Of a stretch of DNA of 64,000 bases, positions 52,626 to 62,293 are shown in pieces. A program made the position numbers and the translations under genes. Source of the DNA: GCA-003244245 sp035606945 (GTDB lineage Bacteria; Actinomycetota; Actinomycetes; Mycobacteriales; Pseudonocardiaceae). The stretch is taken from positions 62,001-126,000 of the forward strand of contig DATNDR010000035.1 in NCBI GenBank assembly GCA_035606945.1. Reading direction: 5' to 3'. The notes beneath the pieces are model-generated. The model made no database searches, was not told where the DNA came from, and was given only the letters and a program-made list of their open reading frames with translations. Positions within the stretch are counted from its first letter, which is position 1. Every line of letters starts with the position of its first letter.

Positions 52626-54113
52626 GTGACCACCCCGACGCTGCGCCTCACCGATTCCTCGGTGACCACCGCGACCGTCGATGCCCTCGTGGTGGGGACC
52701 GTATGCGGCGAAGGAGGTCCCCAGCTCCTTCCGGGTAACGAGGAGGTCGACGCGGCATTCGGCGGTGCGCTGGTCGACCTGCTGGTCGTGCTGGGCGCGC
52801 GCGGCAAGGCCGATGAGGTGATCAAGGTGCCCACCCGCGGAGTCATCAGCGCCCCGCTGCTGGTCGCCACCGGGCTCGGCGAGATCGAGGGTCAACCCAG
52901 CAGCGAGCAGGTACGCCGGGCCGCTGGGGCCGCGTCCCGGGCGCTGTCGGGTACCGCTCGAGCGATCACCACGCTGTCCCGTGTCGACCTGGCCGCCGCG
53001 GCCGAGGGCGCTGCGCTGGGTAGCTACGTGTTCACCGCATACCGTTCCCGCAACGGCGACGCGCCGCTGGAACAGATGGATCTGTCGGTGCCCTCGGCCC
53101 GCGACGCGGAGGCGAACCACAGCCTCGCCAGGGCCGCTCTGGTGGCCGAAGCGGTGGTGGCTGCACGTGACCTGGTGAACACCCCACCCAATGACCTGTA
53201 TCCCGCCTCATTCGCTGATCGCGCGGTGAGCCTTGCGGAGGCCGCCGGGGTACCCACCGAGGTACTCGACGAGAAAGACCTGCTACGGGAGGGCTACGGC
53301 GGCATCCTCGGCGTCGGCGGCGGATCGTCGCGCCTGCCACGGCTGGTCCGGCTGCATCATGCTCCCGCCGCGCCGAGGGCGAAGGTCGCGCTGGTCGGTA
53401 AGGGGATCACCTTCGACACCGGCGGCATCTCGATCAAGCCCGCGGCGAAGATGGAAGAGATGACCATGGACATGGCGGGCGCGGCTGCCGTCATCGTCAC
53501 CACCGTGCTGGCCGCCCGGCTGGAACTGCCGGTCGAGGTGATCGCCACCGTGCCGATGGCCGAAAACATGCCCTCGGCCACCGCTTACCGGCCGGGGGAT
53601 GTACTCACCATGTACGGGGGCACCACCGTGGAGGTGCTCAACACCGACGCCGAAGGGCGTCTGATCCTCGCCGACGCGCTGGTCCGCGCGGCGCAGGACG
53701 ACCCGGATTACCTGATCGACACGGCCACCTTGACCGGTGCTCAGGTCGTCGCGCTGGGCAACCGGACCCCGGGAATCATGGGTACTCCCGAGTTTCGGGA
53801 CCGGGTCACTGCGATCTCGCAGGACGTCGGGGAAAACGGCTGGGCCATGCCGCTGCCCGAGCACCTGCGGTCCGACCTGGATTCCAAACTCGCTGACATC
53901 GCCAACGTGGCGAGCCACCGCTGGGGTGGCATGCTCGCCGCCGGGGTGTTCTTATCCGAGTTCGTTCCCGACGGCGTTCCGTGGGCGCACCTGGACATCG
54001 CGGGCCCGGCTTACAACACCGGCTCGCCGTGGGGATATACCGGCAAAGGAGGCACCGGGGTTCCGGTGCGCACCCTGGCCGCGGTCCTCGCGGACATCGC
54101 CGAACGAGGTTGA
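52626..54113 (+). CDS. pepA: Leucyl aminopeptidase (M17)
   Basis: A 495-residue M17 cytosolic aminopeptidase (pepB in mycobacteria) from GTG 52626. The active-site signature NTDAEGRLIL is at about residue 340; metal-binding GKGITFDTGGISIKPAAKMEEMTMDMAGA precedes it. It cleaves N-terminal residues using two metal ions. Its stop is five bases from the convergent Rv2214-like gene. Confidence 0.96.
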   Translation: MTTPTLRLTDSSVTTATVDALVVGTVCGEGGPQLLPGNEEVDAAFGGALVDLLVVLGARGKADEVIKVPTRGVISAPLLVATGLGEIEGQPSSEQVRRAAGAASRALSGTARAITTLSRVDLAAAAEGAALGSYVFTAYRSRNGDAPLEQMDLSVPSARDAEANHSLARAALVAEAVVAARDLVNTPPNDLYPASFADRAVSLAEAAGVPTEVLDEKDLLREGYGGILGVGGGSSRLPRLVRLHHAPAAPRAKVALVGKGITFDTGGISIKPAAKMEEMTMDMAGAAAVIVTTVLAARLELPVEVIATVPMAENMPSATAYRPGDVLTMYGGTTVEVLNTDAEGRLILADALVRAAQDDPDYLIDTATLTGAQVVALGNRTPGIMGTPEFRDRVTAISQDVGENGWAMPLPEHLRSDLDSKLADIANVASHRWGGMLAAGVFLSEFVPDGVPWAHLDIAGPAYNTGSPWGYTGKGGTGVPVRTLAAVLADIAERG

Positions 54114-54117
54114 GGCG

Positions 54118-54501
54118 CTACTCTCGCTCGCGCTGGCGGGCGGTGTAGTCGCGCATCCGTTGCGGGTATCCGATGAGGGCGACGTCATAGATCGGGATCC
54201 TCAGCCGCTTGGCCAACCGCCGCGCACCGTGCGCACTATCGACCCGGCGCCGGGTCCATTCACCGTCGTGGGCGACCAGTAGGACGGTCATCTCCGTGAC
54301 CATGGTGCGGGGCTCGATGAACGCCTCCACTCCGCTACGCGCCGCTGCCCACTGCTCGAGGTGATCGAGGTCCGCGCTGGACGCGGCGCGCGCCCTCCCG
54401 GTGCGCTGCCTGCCCAGTAACCGATCCAGCAGACCCAACTCCGCATCTCCTCCGCCGGCGCGCCTTGGGCGATCGCGCCAGCTCAACGCTTTCTCGCCCA
54501 C
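54118..54501 (-). CDS. Conserved hypothetical protein next to lpd
   Basis: A 127-residue protein: LDRLLGR, then LEQWAAARSGVEAFIEPRTMVTEMTVLLVAHDGEWTRRRVD and AKRLRIPIYDVALIGYPQRMRDY. The block EAFVEPRTxVTxTTVxLVAxDGEWTRRRV...IPxYDVxxVGYPxRMRxY is one I recall from other actinobacteria in the same place between pepA and lpd. No domain of known function is assigned. Basic C-terminal tail. The function is unknown. Confidence 0.75.
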   Translation of the reverse strand: MGEKALSWRDRPRRAGGGDAELGLLDRLLGRQRTGRARAASSADLDHLEQWAAARSGVEAFIEPRTMVTEMTVLLVAHDGEWTRRRVDSAHGARRLAKRLRIPIYDVALIGYPQRMRDYTARQRERE

Positions 54502-54611
54502 GTCGCAGACGTCCGCAGCATGGTGACAAGATGGCTGTGGCGCACGCGGCGCTGGGCCGCATTCCCATGTCCGGGTGCCACGTTACCGACGTCTGCTCCA
54601 GGAGCGTCTCA

Positions 54612-56015
54612 GTGCCAGACACCTCAGCGAACACCACTTCGTCAAGTCCGGAGACATCCGCCGACCTGGTAGTCCTCGGTGCCGGCTCGGGCGGTTACGC
54701 GTGCGCGCTGCGTGCCGCGCAACTGGGTTTGACCGTGGTCCTGGTGGAGAAGGACAAGCTCGGTGGCACCTGCCTGCACCGCGGTTGCATCCCCACCAAG
54801 GCACTGCTGCAGGCCGCAGAGGTAGCTGACGCCGCTCGCGACGGTCACCAGTTCGGGGTGAAGTCCGCGCTCGAGGGCATCGATATGGCAGGCGTCAACA
54901 AGTACAAGGACGGCGTCGTCGCCAAGATGTTCAAAGGTCTGCAGGGATTGGTGTTGTCCCGGGGGATCAACTACGTCGAAGGCACCGGACGGTTCGTCGC
55001 GCCCAATGCTGTCGACGTCGACGGGCAGCGCTATACCGGGCGCAACGTCGTGCTGGCCACTGGCTCCTACGCCAGGTCTCTGCCCGGTCTGGAGATCGGC
55101 GGCCGAATCGTCACCAGCGATCAGGCCTTGAACCTCGACTACCTACCCGAGCGCGTGGTGGTGCTGGGCGGTGGCGTGATCGGAGTCGAGTTCGCCAGCG
55201 TGTGGCGCTCCTTCGGCGCGGACGTGACCGTGGTGGAAGCACTGCCCAGGCTGCTGCCTGCAGAGGACGACTTCTGCTCCAAACAGCTGGAGCGGGCGTT
55301 TCGCCGGCGGGGAATCATGTTCAAGACCGCCGCCAGGCTCACCGGGGCGAGCCAGTCCGAAGCCGGGGTCACGGTAAGCCTCGAGTCCGGGGAACAGCTC
55401 GAGGCCGACCTGCTGCTGGTTGCCGTCGGCCGGGGACCGAACACCGCCGAGGCCGGGTACTCCGAGGCCGGGGTGCGGATGGAACGCGGCTTCGTGCTCA
55501 CCGGCGACCGGCTGCAAACCAACCTCCCGGGGGTGTACGCACTGGGCGACATCGTGCCCGGATTCCAACTCGCCCATCGAGGGTTCGCCCAGGGCATCTT
55601 CCTCGCCGAGGAGATCGCCGGGCGCAAGCCCAGCACGATTGACGAGGACGGCATCCCGCGGGTGACCTACTGCGAGCCCCAGGTAGCCGCGGTCGGGCTC
55701 ACCGAGGCGCAGGCCAGGCAGCGCCATGGCGAGATCGAGACGATCACCTATGACCTGGCCGGCAACGGCAAAAGCGTCATCCTGCAGACCCGGGGGGCGA
55801 TCAAGCTGGTGCGAGCCAAGCACGGTCCGGTGCTCGGAGTGCACATGGTCGGTGACCGCGTCGGCGAACTGGTCGGCGAGGCCCAGCTGATCGTCAACTG
55901 GGACGCTTACCCGGACGACGTCGCGGCGCTGGTGCACGCCCATCCGACACAGAACGAGGCGCTCGGCGAAGCCCACCTCGCCTTGGCGGGCAAGCCGCTG
56001 CACGCGCACGGCTGA
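54612..56015 (+). CDS. lpd: Dihydrolipoyl dehydrogenase (E3)
   Basis: A 467-residue FAD enzyme from GTG 54612, preceded by CAGGAG seven bases upstream. FAD-binding GAGSGGYACALRAAQLG, redox disulfide GGTCLHRGCIPTK, NAD-binding GGGVIGVEFASVW, second FAD site YALGDIVPGFQLAH, and HAHPTQNEALGEA (base His/Glu) are all present. It serves GcvH and the E2 component encoded next. Start codon choice excludes a long non-family N-terminal extension. Confidence 0.95.
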   Translation: MPDTSANTTSSSPETSADLVVLGAGSGGYACALRAAQLGLTVVLVEKDKLGGTCLHRGCIPTKALLQAAEVADAARDGHQFGVKSALEGIDMAGVNKYKDGVVAKMFKGLQGLVLSRGINYVEGTGRFVAPNAVDVDGQRYTGRNVVLATGSYARSLPGLEIGGRIVTSDQALNLDYLPERVVVLGGGVIGVEFASVWRSFGADVTVVEALPRLLPAEDDFCSKQLERAFRRRGIMFKTAARLTGASQSEAGVTVSLESGEQLEADLLLVAVGRGPNTAEAGYSEAGVRMERGFVLTGDRLQTNLPGVYALGDIVPGFQLAHRGFAQGIFLAEEIAGRKPSTIDEDGIPRVTYCEPQVAAVGLTEAQARQRHGEIETITYDLAGNGKSVILQTRGAIKLVRAKHGPVLGVHMVGDRVGELVGEAQLIVNWDAYPDDVAALVHAHPTQNEALGEAHLALAGKPLHAHG

Positions 56016-56078
56016 GCGACTCCGACCGCGACAACCGGCGCACACCAGAAGGAAACACGACGAGAGTCGAGGCAACAG

Positions 56079-57791
56079 ATGGCGTACTCCGTGGCGATGC
56101 CTGCGCTCGGCGAGAGTGTCACCGAGGGCACGGTGACGCGCTGGCTCAAACAAGAGGGTGAGACCGTCGAGGTTGATGAACCGTTGGTGGAGGTATCCAC
56201 CGACAAGGTCGATACCGAGATCCCCTCGCCTGCGGCCGGCGTGCTCGAGCGCATCGTGGTACCCGAGGATGAGACCGTTGAGGTCGGCGCCGAACTCGCC
56301 GTAATCGGTGACGCCTCGCGTCCTTCCGCGCAGCCTCCCACCGCACCTCGCCACGCGGCGCCCAATCCGCCCAATCCCCCCGTGTCCAGTCCCACGACGG
56401 CCCGTCCGACAGAGGTCGGTGACGATCGGCCGGCGGAACCGCTGCAGCGGCCGCCGGCGCCCGCCGCCACGGGCTCCAGGAAGCTGGTGACAATGCCGGT
56501 GCTCGGTGAGAGCGTCACCGAGGGAACCGTGACTCGATGGCTCAAGCAGGTCGGCGACACCGTCGAAGTGGACGAACCGCTCGTGGAGGTATCTACCGAC
56601 AAGGTCGACACGGAGATCCCCTCTCCGGTCGCGGGCATGGTGTTAGAGATCGTGGTGGCGCAGGACGAGACGGTCGCTGTCGGCGCCACCCTCGCCGCCG
56701 TCGGTGACCGTGAGACGAAGCCGGTCCCAGCCCCGCCGAGTCAGTCCGAACAAGGAGTCCAATCTCGCCAATCTGCTGCTCACGAGCGGGAACCGGCAGC
56801 CGAGAACGCTGAGGACCACAGCGGCGCACCGTACGTAACACCCCTGGTACGCAAGCTCGCGATCGAGCACGGCATCGACCTGTCGACCGTACAGGGCACC
56901 GGGGTCGGTGGCCGCATCCGCAAGCAGGATGTGCTCGCCGCCGTCAAAGCACCCGAGCCTGAGCCAGAACCGGCACCGATGCCTGCGCCCCGAGCACCGA
57001 CCGTGTCGCAGCCACAGCGGGCGTCCACCGGGACGACGGACGGGGCCGGGCCGTCAGCGGCGTTCTCCGAGCTGCGGGGTAGGACCGAGAAGATGTCCCG
57101 GATGCGCAGCGTCATCGCCAAGCGGATGGTGGAGTCGCTCCAGGTCTCCGCGCAGCTGACCACCGTGGTCGAGGCAGACATCACCCGGCTGGCACGGTTG
57201 CGCGATCGAGCCAAGCGGGACTTCGAGGCGCGCGAGGGCGTCAAGCTGTCGTTCCTGCCGTTTTTCGCCCAAGCCACGGTCGAGGCGCTCAAACAGCACC
57301 CCAAGCTCAACGCGTCGATCGACACCGACAAGGGCGAGATCATCTACCACAACGCCGAACATCTTGGTATCGCCGTGGACACCGAGCGTGGCTTGCTCGT
57401 CCCGGTGATCCACGATGCGGGTGATCTCAGCATCGCCGGGCTGGCGCGCCGGATCGCCGACCTTGCGGCACGGACCAGAACCAACAAGATCACCCCGGAT
57501 GAGATGAGCGGCGGTACCTTCACCCTGAGCAACACCGGCTCAAGAGGGGCGCTGTTCGATACTCCGATCATCCTGCAGCCGCAGGTCGGGATACTCGGCA
57601 CCGGCAGTGTGGTCAAGCGGCCGGTGGTGCTCTCCGGCGACGAGGGCGACACCATCGCGATTCGCTCGATCAGCTACCTGGCCCTGTCCTACGACCATCG
57701 GCTGGTCGACGGGGCCGACGCCGCGCGTTTCCTCAACACTGTCAAACAACGGCTGACCGACGGCGCCTTCGAAGCCGGCCTCGGGATATAG
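56079..57791 (+). CDS. sucB: 2-oxoacid dehydrogenase acyltransferase (E2) with two lipoyl domains
   Basis: A 570-residue E2 with two N-terminal lipoyl domains, each ending in EVSTDKVDTEIPSP (lipoyl Lys near residues 43 and 179), a proline/alanine linker, an E3-binding domain (YVTPLVRKLAIEHGIDLSTVQGTGVGGRIRKQDV, about 250-285), and the C-terminal catalytic domain with SYDHRLVDGADAARF. In mycobacteria this gene (DlaT/SucB, Rv2215) serves pyruvate dehydrogenase. It lies 63 bases after lpd. Confidence 0.94.
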   Translation: MAYSVAMPALGESVTEGTVTRWLKQEGETVEVDEPLVEVSTDKVDTEIPSPAAGVLERIVVPEDETVEVGAELAVIGDASRPSAQPPTAPRHAAPNPPNPPVSSPTTARPTEVGDDRPAEPLQRPPAPAATGSRKLVTMPVLGESVTEGTVTRWLKQVGDTVEVDEPLVEVSTDKVDTEIPSPVAGMVLEIVVAQDETVAVGATLAAVGDRETKPVPAPPSQSEQGVQSRQSAAHEREPAAENAEDHSGAPYVTPLVRKLAIEHGIDLSTVQGTGVGGRIRKQDVLAAVKAPEPEPEPAPMPAPRAPTVSQPQRASTGTTDGAGPSAAFSELRGRTEKMSRMRSVIAKRMVESLQVSAQLTTVVEADITRLARLRDRAKRDFEAREGVKLSFLPFFAQATVEALKQHPKLNASIDTDKGEIIYHNAEHLGIAVDTERGLLVPVIHDAGDLSIAGLARRIADLAARTRTNKITPDEMSGGTFTLSNTGSRGALFDTPIILQPQVGILGTGSVVKRPVVLSGDEGDTIAIRSISYLALSYDHRLVDGADAARFLNTVKQRLTDGAFEAGLGI

Positions 57792-57893
57792 GTCGCCAAC
57801 TCGGCCGATTCCTGGCAACAGAGCATTCTCGGCCGCACCCCGCGCCATGAATCTGGGTAGCGCCGTCTGCCAGAGACCCGAGAGGATCTCCCC

Positions 57894-58784
57894 ATGCGTG
57901 TCGTGATCGCCGGGTCATCGGGTCTCATCGGCACCACGCTGGTGGCGCTACTGCGCCAGGCGGGTCATGACGTACTCCGGCTGGTGCGCAGACCTGCTCG
58001 CGCCCCGGACGAGCGGCGCTGGGACCCGCCGGCGGCGACCATGGACGCCGACACTTTCGACGGCGTCGACGCCGTGGTGAACCTGTGCGGCTCGGCGATG
58101 GGCAATCGGCGGTGGTCCGGAGAAGTCAAACAGGCCATCCGCGACAGCCGGATCATCCCCACCGAGGTGCTTGCTGCGGCGGTCGCCGAGTACCGGGTTC
58201 CGATGCTCGTCAATGCCTCCGGGGTGAACTACTACGGCGACACCGGGCACCGCGAGGTCGATGAGACCGCCCCGTCGGGCTCCGGCTTTCTTGCCGAGGT
58301 CTGCCGTGACTGGGAAGCGGCCACCGTGCCCGCCGAGCAGGCCGGGGCGCGGGTGGTACGGCTACGTACCGGTCCAGTGATCTCCCCGTCCGGCGGGCTG
58401 ATGGGCCAGCTCAAGCCGCTGTTCGCGCTCGGGCTGGGCGGCCGCCTGGGCAGCGGGCAGCAGTACATGCCGTGGATCTCACTCGACGACGAGGTGGGTG
58501 CGATTCGCTTCGCGCTCGAACACGACGAGGTGTGCGGCCCGGTCAACCTCACTGGCCCGAACCCAGTGACCAACGCCGAGTTCACCCAGGCAGTGGGCGA
58601 GGTGATGCACCGCCCGACACTGCTCGTGGTGCCTGGTTTCGCGCTGCGCCTGGTCCGCGGCGGCGAACTCGTTGACGAGATGGTGCTGGCCGGGCCGCGG
58701 GCGGTGCCCGTGGTGCTGCGCAAGCACGGCTACCCGTTCCAGCACCGCACTGTCACGGCGGCGCTGGCCGCGGCGCTGGAGTGA
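57894..58784 (+). CDS. TIGR01777/NAD(P)-binding sugar epimerase-like protein (Rv2216-like)
   Basis: A 296-residue SDR-extended protein. The N-terminal GSSGLIGTTLVALLRQAGH dinucleotide loop, DAVVNLCGSAMGNRRWS, NASGVNYYGDTGHREVDE (active-site YxxxK-like region altered), and PWISLDDEVGAIRFALEH match the TIGR01777 family. It sits between sucB and lipB as in mycobacteria (Rv2216). Function unknown; proposed roles are not established. Confidence 0.92.
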   Translation: MRVVIAGSSGLIGTTLVALLRQAGHDVLRLVRRPARAPDERRWDPPAATMDADTFDGVDAVVNLCGSAMGNRRWSGEVKQAIRDSRIIPTEVLAAAVAEYRVPMLVNASGVNYYGDTGHREVDETAPSGSGFLAEVCRDWEAATVPAEQAGARVVRLRTGPVISPSGGLMGQLKPLFALGLGGRLGSGQQYMPWISLDDEVGAIRFALEHDEVCGPVNLTGPNPVTNAEFTQAVGEVMHRPTLLVVPGFALRLVRGGELVDEMVLAGPRAVPVVLRKHGYPFQHRTVTAALAAALE

Positions 58785-58814
58785 CGAATCGGCGCCCGGC
58801 GTAATCTCGGCCTC

Positions 58815-59501
58815 GTGACCGTCGCTACCCAGTCGTGCCGGAGCACTACAGCGCCGGTTGAGGTGCACTACCTCGGCACCGTTGACTACCACCAAGCCTG
58901 GACGCTGCAGCGAGAACTGGCAGCCGCCCGTGCGGACGGCACCGGGCCCGACGTGCTGCTGCTCCTCGAGCACCCGTCGGTGTACACCGCAGGCCGGCGG
59001 ACCACGGCTGCCGAGCGACCCAGCGACGGCACGCCGGTGATCGATGTGGACCGCGGTGGAAAGATCACGTGGCACGGGCCGGGACAGCTCGTCGGCTACC
59101 CCTTGATCAAGCTGGCCGAGCCGGTGGACGTCATCGACTACGTGCGGCGCCTGGAGCAGGCGCTGATCGCCGTGTGCACCGGGCTGGGCCTGGACGCCGG
59201 GCGCATCGCGGGGCGGTCGGGGGTGTGGCTGGTCGCGGATCCCGCTAGCGGGCGCCCGGAGCGCAAGATCGCCGCAATCGGGGTCCGGATCAGCCGGGGC
59301 GTGACCACGCACGGGTTCGCCTTCAACTGCCAGCCGGACCTCACCGCATTCGATCGCATCGTGCCCTGCGGCATCACCGATGCCGGCGTGACATCGCTGA
59401 CCGTCGAGCTGGGCCGGCCGGTATCCGTGGCGCAGGTGCTGCCGGAAGTGCAGCGGGCGGTCCTGGACGCCGTCGACGGCACTCTGCCGGTGAGCTCATG
59501 A
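58815..59501 (+). CDS. lipB: Octanoyl-[GcvH]:protein N-octanoyltransferase
   Basis: A 228-residue LipB from GTG 58815. Motifs: LLLEHPSVYTAGRR, DVDRGGKITWHGPGQLVGYPLI, and the active-site region KIAAIGVRISRGVTTHGFAFNCQPDLTAFDRIVPCGI, containing the catalytic Lys and Cys. It attaches octanoate to GcvH and E2 domains before LipA adds sulfur. Overlaps the SDR gene by four bases (ATGA). Confidence 0.95.
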   Translation: MTVATQSCRSTTAPVEVHYLGTVDYHQAWTLQRELAAARADGTGPDVLLLLEHPSVYTAGRRTTAAERPSDGTPVIDVDRGGKITWHGPGQLVGYPLIKLAEPVDVIDYVRRLEQALIAVCTGLGLDAGRIAGRSGVWLVADPASGRPERKIAAIGVRISRGVTTHGFAFNCQPDLTAFDRIVPCGITDAGVTSLTVELGRPVSVAQVLPEVQRAVLDAVDGTLPVSS

Positions 59502-60427
59502 GCCGGTGGACCGAGGCGGATATCCCCCCTCAGGCCGGCCGGACTGTACTCGTCACCGGAGCCAACTCGGGGTTAGGTCTGCAGACCGCGATGGTGCTCG
59601 CCGGGCGTGGCGCAACGGTGTTGCTGGCGTGCCGCGATCCGCACCGCGGGCAGGCGGCGTTGGCCCGCGTGCGGTCCGCGGCCAGGGCGGACGCCACGCT
59701 GGTGCAGCTCGACCTGGCTGACCTCGGCTCGGTACGCAAGGCCGCGGACGAGGTCCGGGCGATCACTGGGGACCGGCTGGACGTGCTGGTGAACAACGCC
59801 GGCGTGATGGCGACCCCGCCGCGGCGCACCGTTGATGGGTTCGAGCTGCAGATGGGCACCAATCACCTCGGGCACGCCGCATTGACCTGGTTACTCGCTC
59901 CCGCCCTGGTACCCGGCGCCCGGGTGGTCACGGTGTCCAGCCTCGCGCACCGCGGCGGTGGACTCGACGTCGAGGACCTGAACTTCGAGCGGCGGCGACG
60001 ATACAACCCGGTCACCGCCTACAGCGCGTCGAAACTGGCGAATTTGTTGTTCACCTTCGAGCTGGACCGGCGGGCCCGAGCCGCCGGGCGGGAACTCATC
60101 GCCGTCGCCGCTCATCCCGGCCTGACCGACACCGAACTAGTGCCCAACACCACCCGGATGCACGTGCCGGGTCCCTTCGCCGAGCTCGCCAGATGGGGCA
60201 ACAAGCTGATCAGTCAAGGCGTCGCGACGGGTGCGTTGCCGCAGCTGTACGCAGCCACTGCGGCTGATGTCCGCAGCGGGGAATACCTCGGTCCGACCAG
60301 CCTCGGCGAGACCCGGGGAGCCCCAGGCCGGGTGCCGGCAAGCCGGGCTGCCTGCCAGCAGCACACCGCCCGGCTGCTCTGGGACCGCACCGCGCAGCTC
60401 ACCGGTGTGACGCCGGATCCCGCGTAG
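59498..60427 (+). CDS. Short-chain dehydrogenase/reductase
   Basis: A 309-residue SDR with the cofactor loop TGANSGLG (residues 20-27), NNAGVMA, and the catalytic YSASKLAN (Tyr-x3-Lys). The size and GANSGLG motif place it with the retinol dehydrogenase/protochlorophyllide-reductase-like SDRs, substrates unknown. It sits between lipB and lipA, with ATGA overlap on one side and 10 bases on the other, so it is probably co-transcribed. In M. tuberculosis, lipB and lipA are adjacent; this SDR is an insertion. Confidence 0.92.
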   Translation: MSRWTEADIPPQAGRTVLVTGANSGLGLQTAMVLAGRGATVLLACRDPHRGQAALARVRSAARADATLVQLDLADLGSVRKAADEVRAITGDRLDVLVNNAGVMATPPRRTVDGFELQMGTNHLGHAALTWLLAPALVPGARVVTVSSLAHRGGGLDVEDLNFERRRRYNPVTAYSASKLANLLFTFELDRRARAAGRELIAVAAHPGLTDTELVPNTTRMHVPGPFAELARWGNKLISQGVATGALPQLYAATAADVRSGEYLGPTSLGETRGAPGRVPASRAACQQHTARLLWDRTAQLTGVTPDPA

Positions 60428-60437
60428 GGTGGCGTCC

Positions 60438-61448
60438 GTGAGCGCGCCAGCACCCGAGCCCGGCGGCCGCAAGCTGCTGCGTCTGGAAGTCCGCAACAGC
60501 CAGACCCCCATCGAGCGCAAACCCGCGTGGATCCGGACCCGGGCCACCATGGGACCGTCGTTTCGCGACCTCAAAGGCTTGGTGCGGCGGGAGGGCTTGC
60601 ACACCGTCTGCGAGGCGGCCGGCTGCCCCAATATCTACGAGTGCTGGGAGGACCGGGAGGCGACCTTCCTCATCGGCGGCGATCAGTGCACCCGGCGCTG
60701 CGACTTCTGCCAGATCGACACCGGCCGCCCGGCCGCGCTGGACCGCGACGAGCCACGGCGGGTCGCCGAAGCGGTGCAGGCGATGGGGCTGCGCTACGCC
60801 ACCGTCACCGGAGTGGCCCGTGATGATCTGCCCGACGGCGGCGCCTGGCTGTACGCCGAGACCGTCCGGCAGGTCCATCTGCTCAACCCGGGTACCGGGG
60901 TGGAGCTGCTCATTCCGGACTTCAACGGCAGTCCCACGCAGCTCGGCGAGGTGTTCGAGGCCGCACCCGAGGTGCTGGCACACAATCTGGAGACGGTGCC
61001 CCGGATCTTCAAGCGGATCCGGCCGGCGTTCCGGTACGACCGGTCGCTGGACGTGCTGCGAGCAGCCCGGGACACGGGACTGATCACCAAGTCGAACCTG
61101 ATCCTGGGCATGGGTGAGCAATCCGACGAGGTCACCGCCGCGATGGCCGACCTGCGCGCCGCGGGATGTGCACTGCTGACTCTCACCCAGTATCTTCGCC
61201 CGTCGGCGCGGCACCATCCAGTGGCTCGGTGGGTAACCCCGCATGAGTTCGTCGAGCATGCCCGGGTGGCCGAGCTGATGGGGTTCTCCGGCGTGATGGC
61301 CGGACCGCTGGTCCGGTCGTCCTACCGGGCCGGCAGGCTGTATGCCTTGGCCGTCGCGCGCCGCGGCGGGCGGTTACCCGAGCACCTTGCGAAGCTGGCT
61401 GCGGCCGGCCCGGCCGCTCAGGAGGCTACTCGCTTGCTGGCCCGCTGA
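60438..61448 (+). CDS. lipA: Lipoyl synthase
   Basis: A 336-residue radical-SAM enzyme, start GTG 60438 (GTG at 60429 also possible). Two cysteine sets: the auxiliary cluster CEAAGCPNIYEC and the radical-SAM cluster CTRRCDFC. The motif RSSYRAG near the C-terminus supplies the serine ligand of the auxiliary cluster. It inserts two sulfurs into octanoyl groups. Sequence is very close to mycobacterial LipA. Completes the lipoate pathway with LipB. Confidence 0.96.
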   Translation: MSAPAPEPGGRKLLRLEVRNSQTPIERKPAWIRTRATMGPSFRDLKGLVRREGLHTVCEAAGCPNIYECWEDREATFLIGGDQCTRRCDFCQIDTGRPAALDRDEPRRVAEAVQAMGLRYATVTGVARDDLPDGGAWLYAETVRQVHLLNPGTGVELLIPDFNGSPTQLGEVFEAAPEVLAHNLETVPRIFKRIRPAFRYDRSLDVLRAARDTGLITKSNLILGMGEQSDEVTAAMADLRAAGCALLTLTQYLRPSARHHPVARWVTPHEFVEHARVAELMGFSGVMAGPLVRSSYRAGRLYALAVARRGGRLPEHLAKLAAAGPAAQEATRLLAR

Positions 61449-61518
61449 TCGGCCCCTGATGATCGGGTCCCTGACCAGGGAGGTCCGCAACAGGTGATCC
61501 GCAAGTATCCTATGAGCC

Positions 61519-62274
61519 ATGCCCGCTAAACCCTCTCCCAAGCCTGCCTCCGGCACCAAGGACAAAGCGGCCGCGAAGGCCGCCCAACGGGATCGCCGCG
61601 CCGCCGCTAAGCAGCGCCGAGCGCAAGTTCTCGAAGCGTTCAACATCCAGCGCCGGGAGGACAAGGCGTTACTGCCGTTGATGATCGGCGCTTTCGTGGT
61701 GATCACAGCGGTGGTGTTCGGGGTGGGCTTTCTATTCGGCGAACAATGGTTTGCCCTGCCGCTGGGCGTCCTACTCGGCGTACTGGCGGCCATACTGATC
61801 TTCGGTCGGCGGGTTCAACGCAATGTCTTCGCCAAGGCCGAAGGCCAGCCGGGCGCGGCGGCATGGGCACTGGAGAACCTGCGTGGTGGGTGGAGGGTAA
61901 CGCCGGCCGTGGCGGGCACCACTCAGTTGGACGCCGTGCACCGGGTCATCGGGCGACCCGGAGTAGTGCTGGTGGCGGAGGGCGCTCCGCATCGACTCAA
62001 GCCGCTGCTGGCGCAGGAGAAGAAGCGGGTGTCGCGGCTGATCGGTGACACACCGATCTATGACGTCACGGTGGGCAACGGGGAAGGCCAGGTGCCGCTG
62101 GCCAAACTCCCCCGGCATCTGGCGAAACTCCCGCGCAACGTCACTGCCGCGCAGATCGACGGGCTGGAGAGCAAACTGGCCATCCTGAGCACCCGCGCCG
62201 CCGCGATACCCAAGGGCCCCCTCCCCCAGGGTGCCAAGATGCGCAACGTCCAACGCGCCACCCGCCGCCGCTGA
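61519..62274 (+). CDS. DUF4191 membrane protein (Rv2219-like)
   Basis: A 251-residue protein. The basic N-terminus (AKPSPKPASGTKDKAAAKAAQRDRRAAAKQRR) is followed by two transmembrane helices (LLPLMIGAFVVITAVVFGVGFLF and WFALPLGVLLGVLAAILIF), then the soluble DUF4191 domain (GAAAWALENLRGGWRVTPAVAGTTQLDAVHRVIGRPGVVLVAEG). The terminal NVQRATRR motif is basic. Located between lipA and RDD/glnA as in mycobacteria. Function unknown. Confidence 0.9.
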   Translation: MPAKPSPKPASGTKDKAAAKAAQRDRRAAAKQRRAQVLEAFNIQRREDKALLPLMIGAFVVITAVVFGVGFLFGEQWFALPLGVLLGVLAAILIFGRRVQRNVFAKAEGQPGAAAWALENLRGGWRVTPAVAGTTQLDAVHRVIGRPGVVLVAEGAPHRLKPLLAQEKKRVSRLIGDTPIYDVTVGNGEGQVPLAKLPRHLAKLPRNVTAAQIDGLESKLAILSTRAAAIPKGPLPQGAKMRNVQRATRRR

Positions 62275-62293
62275 CGCCTTCCGGCTGTCATCC

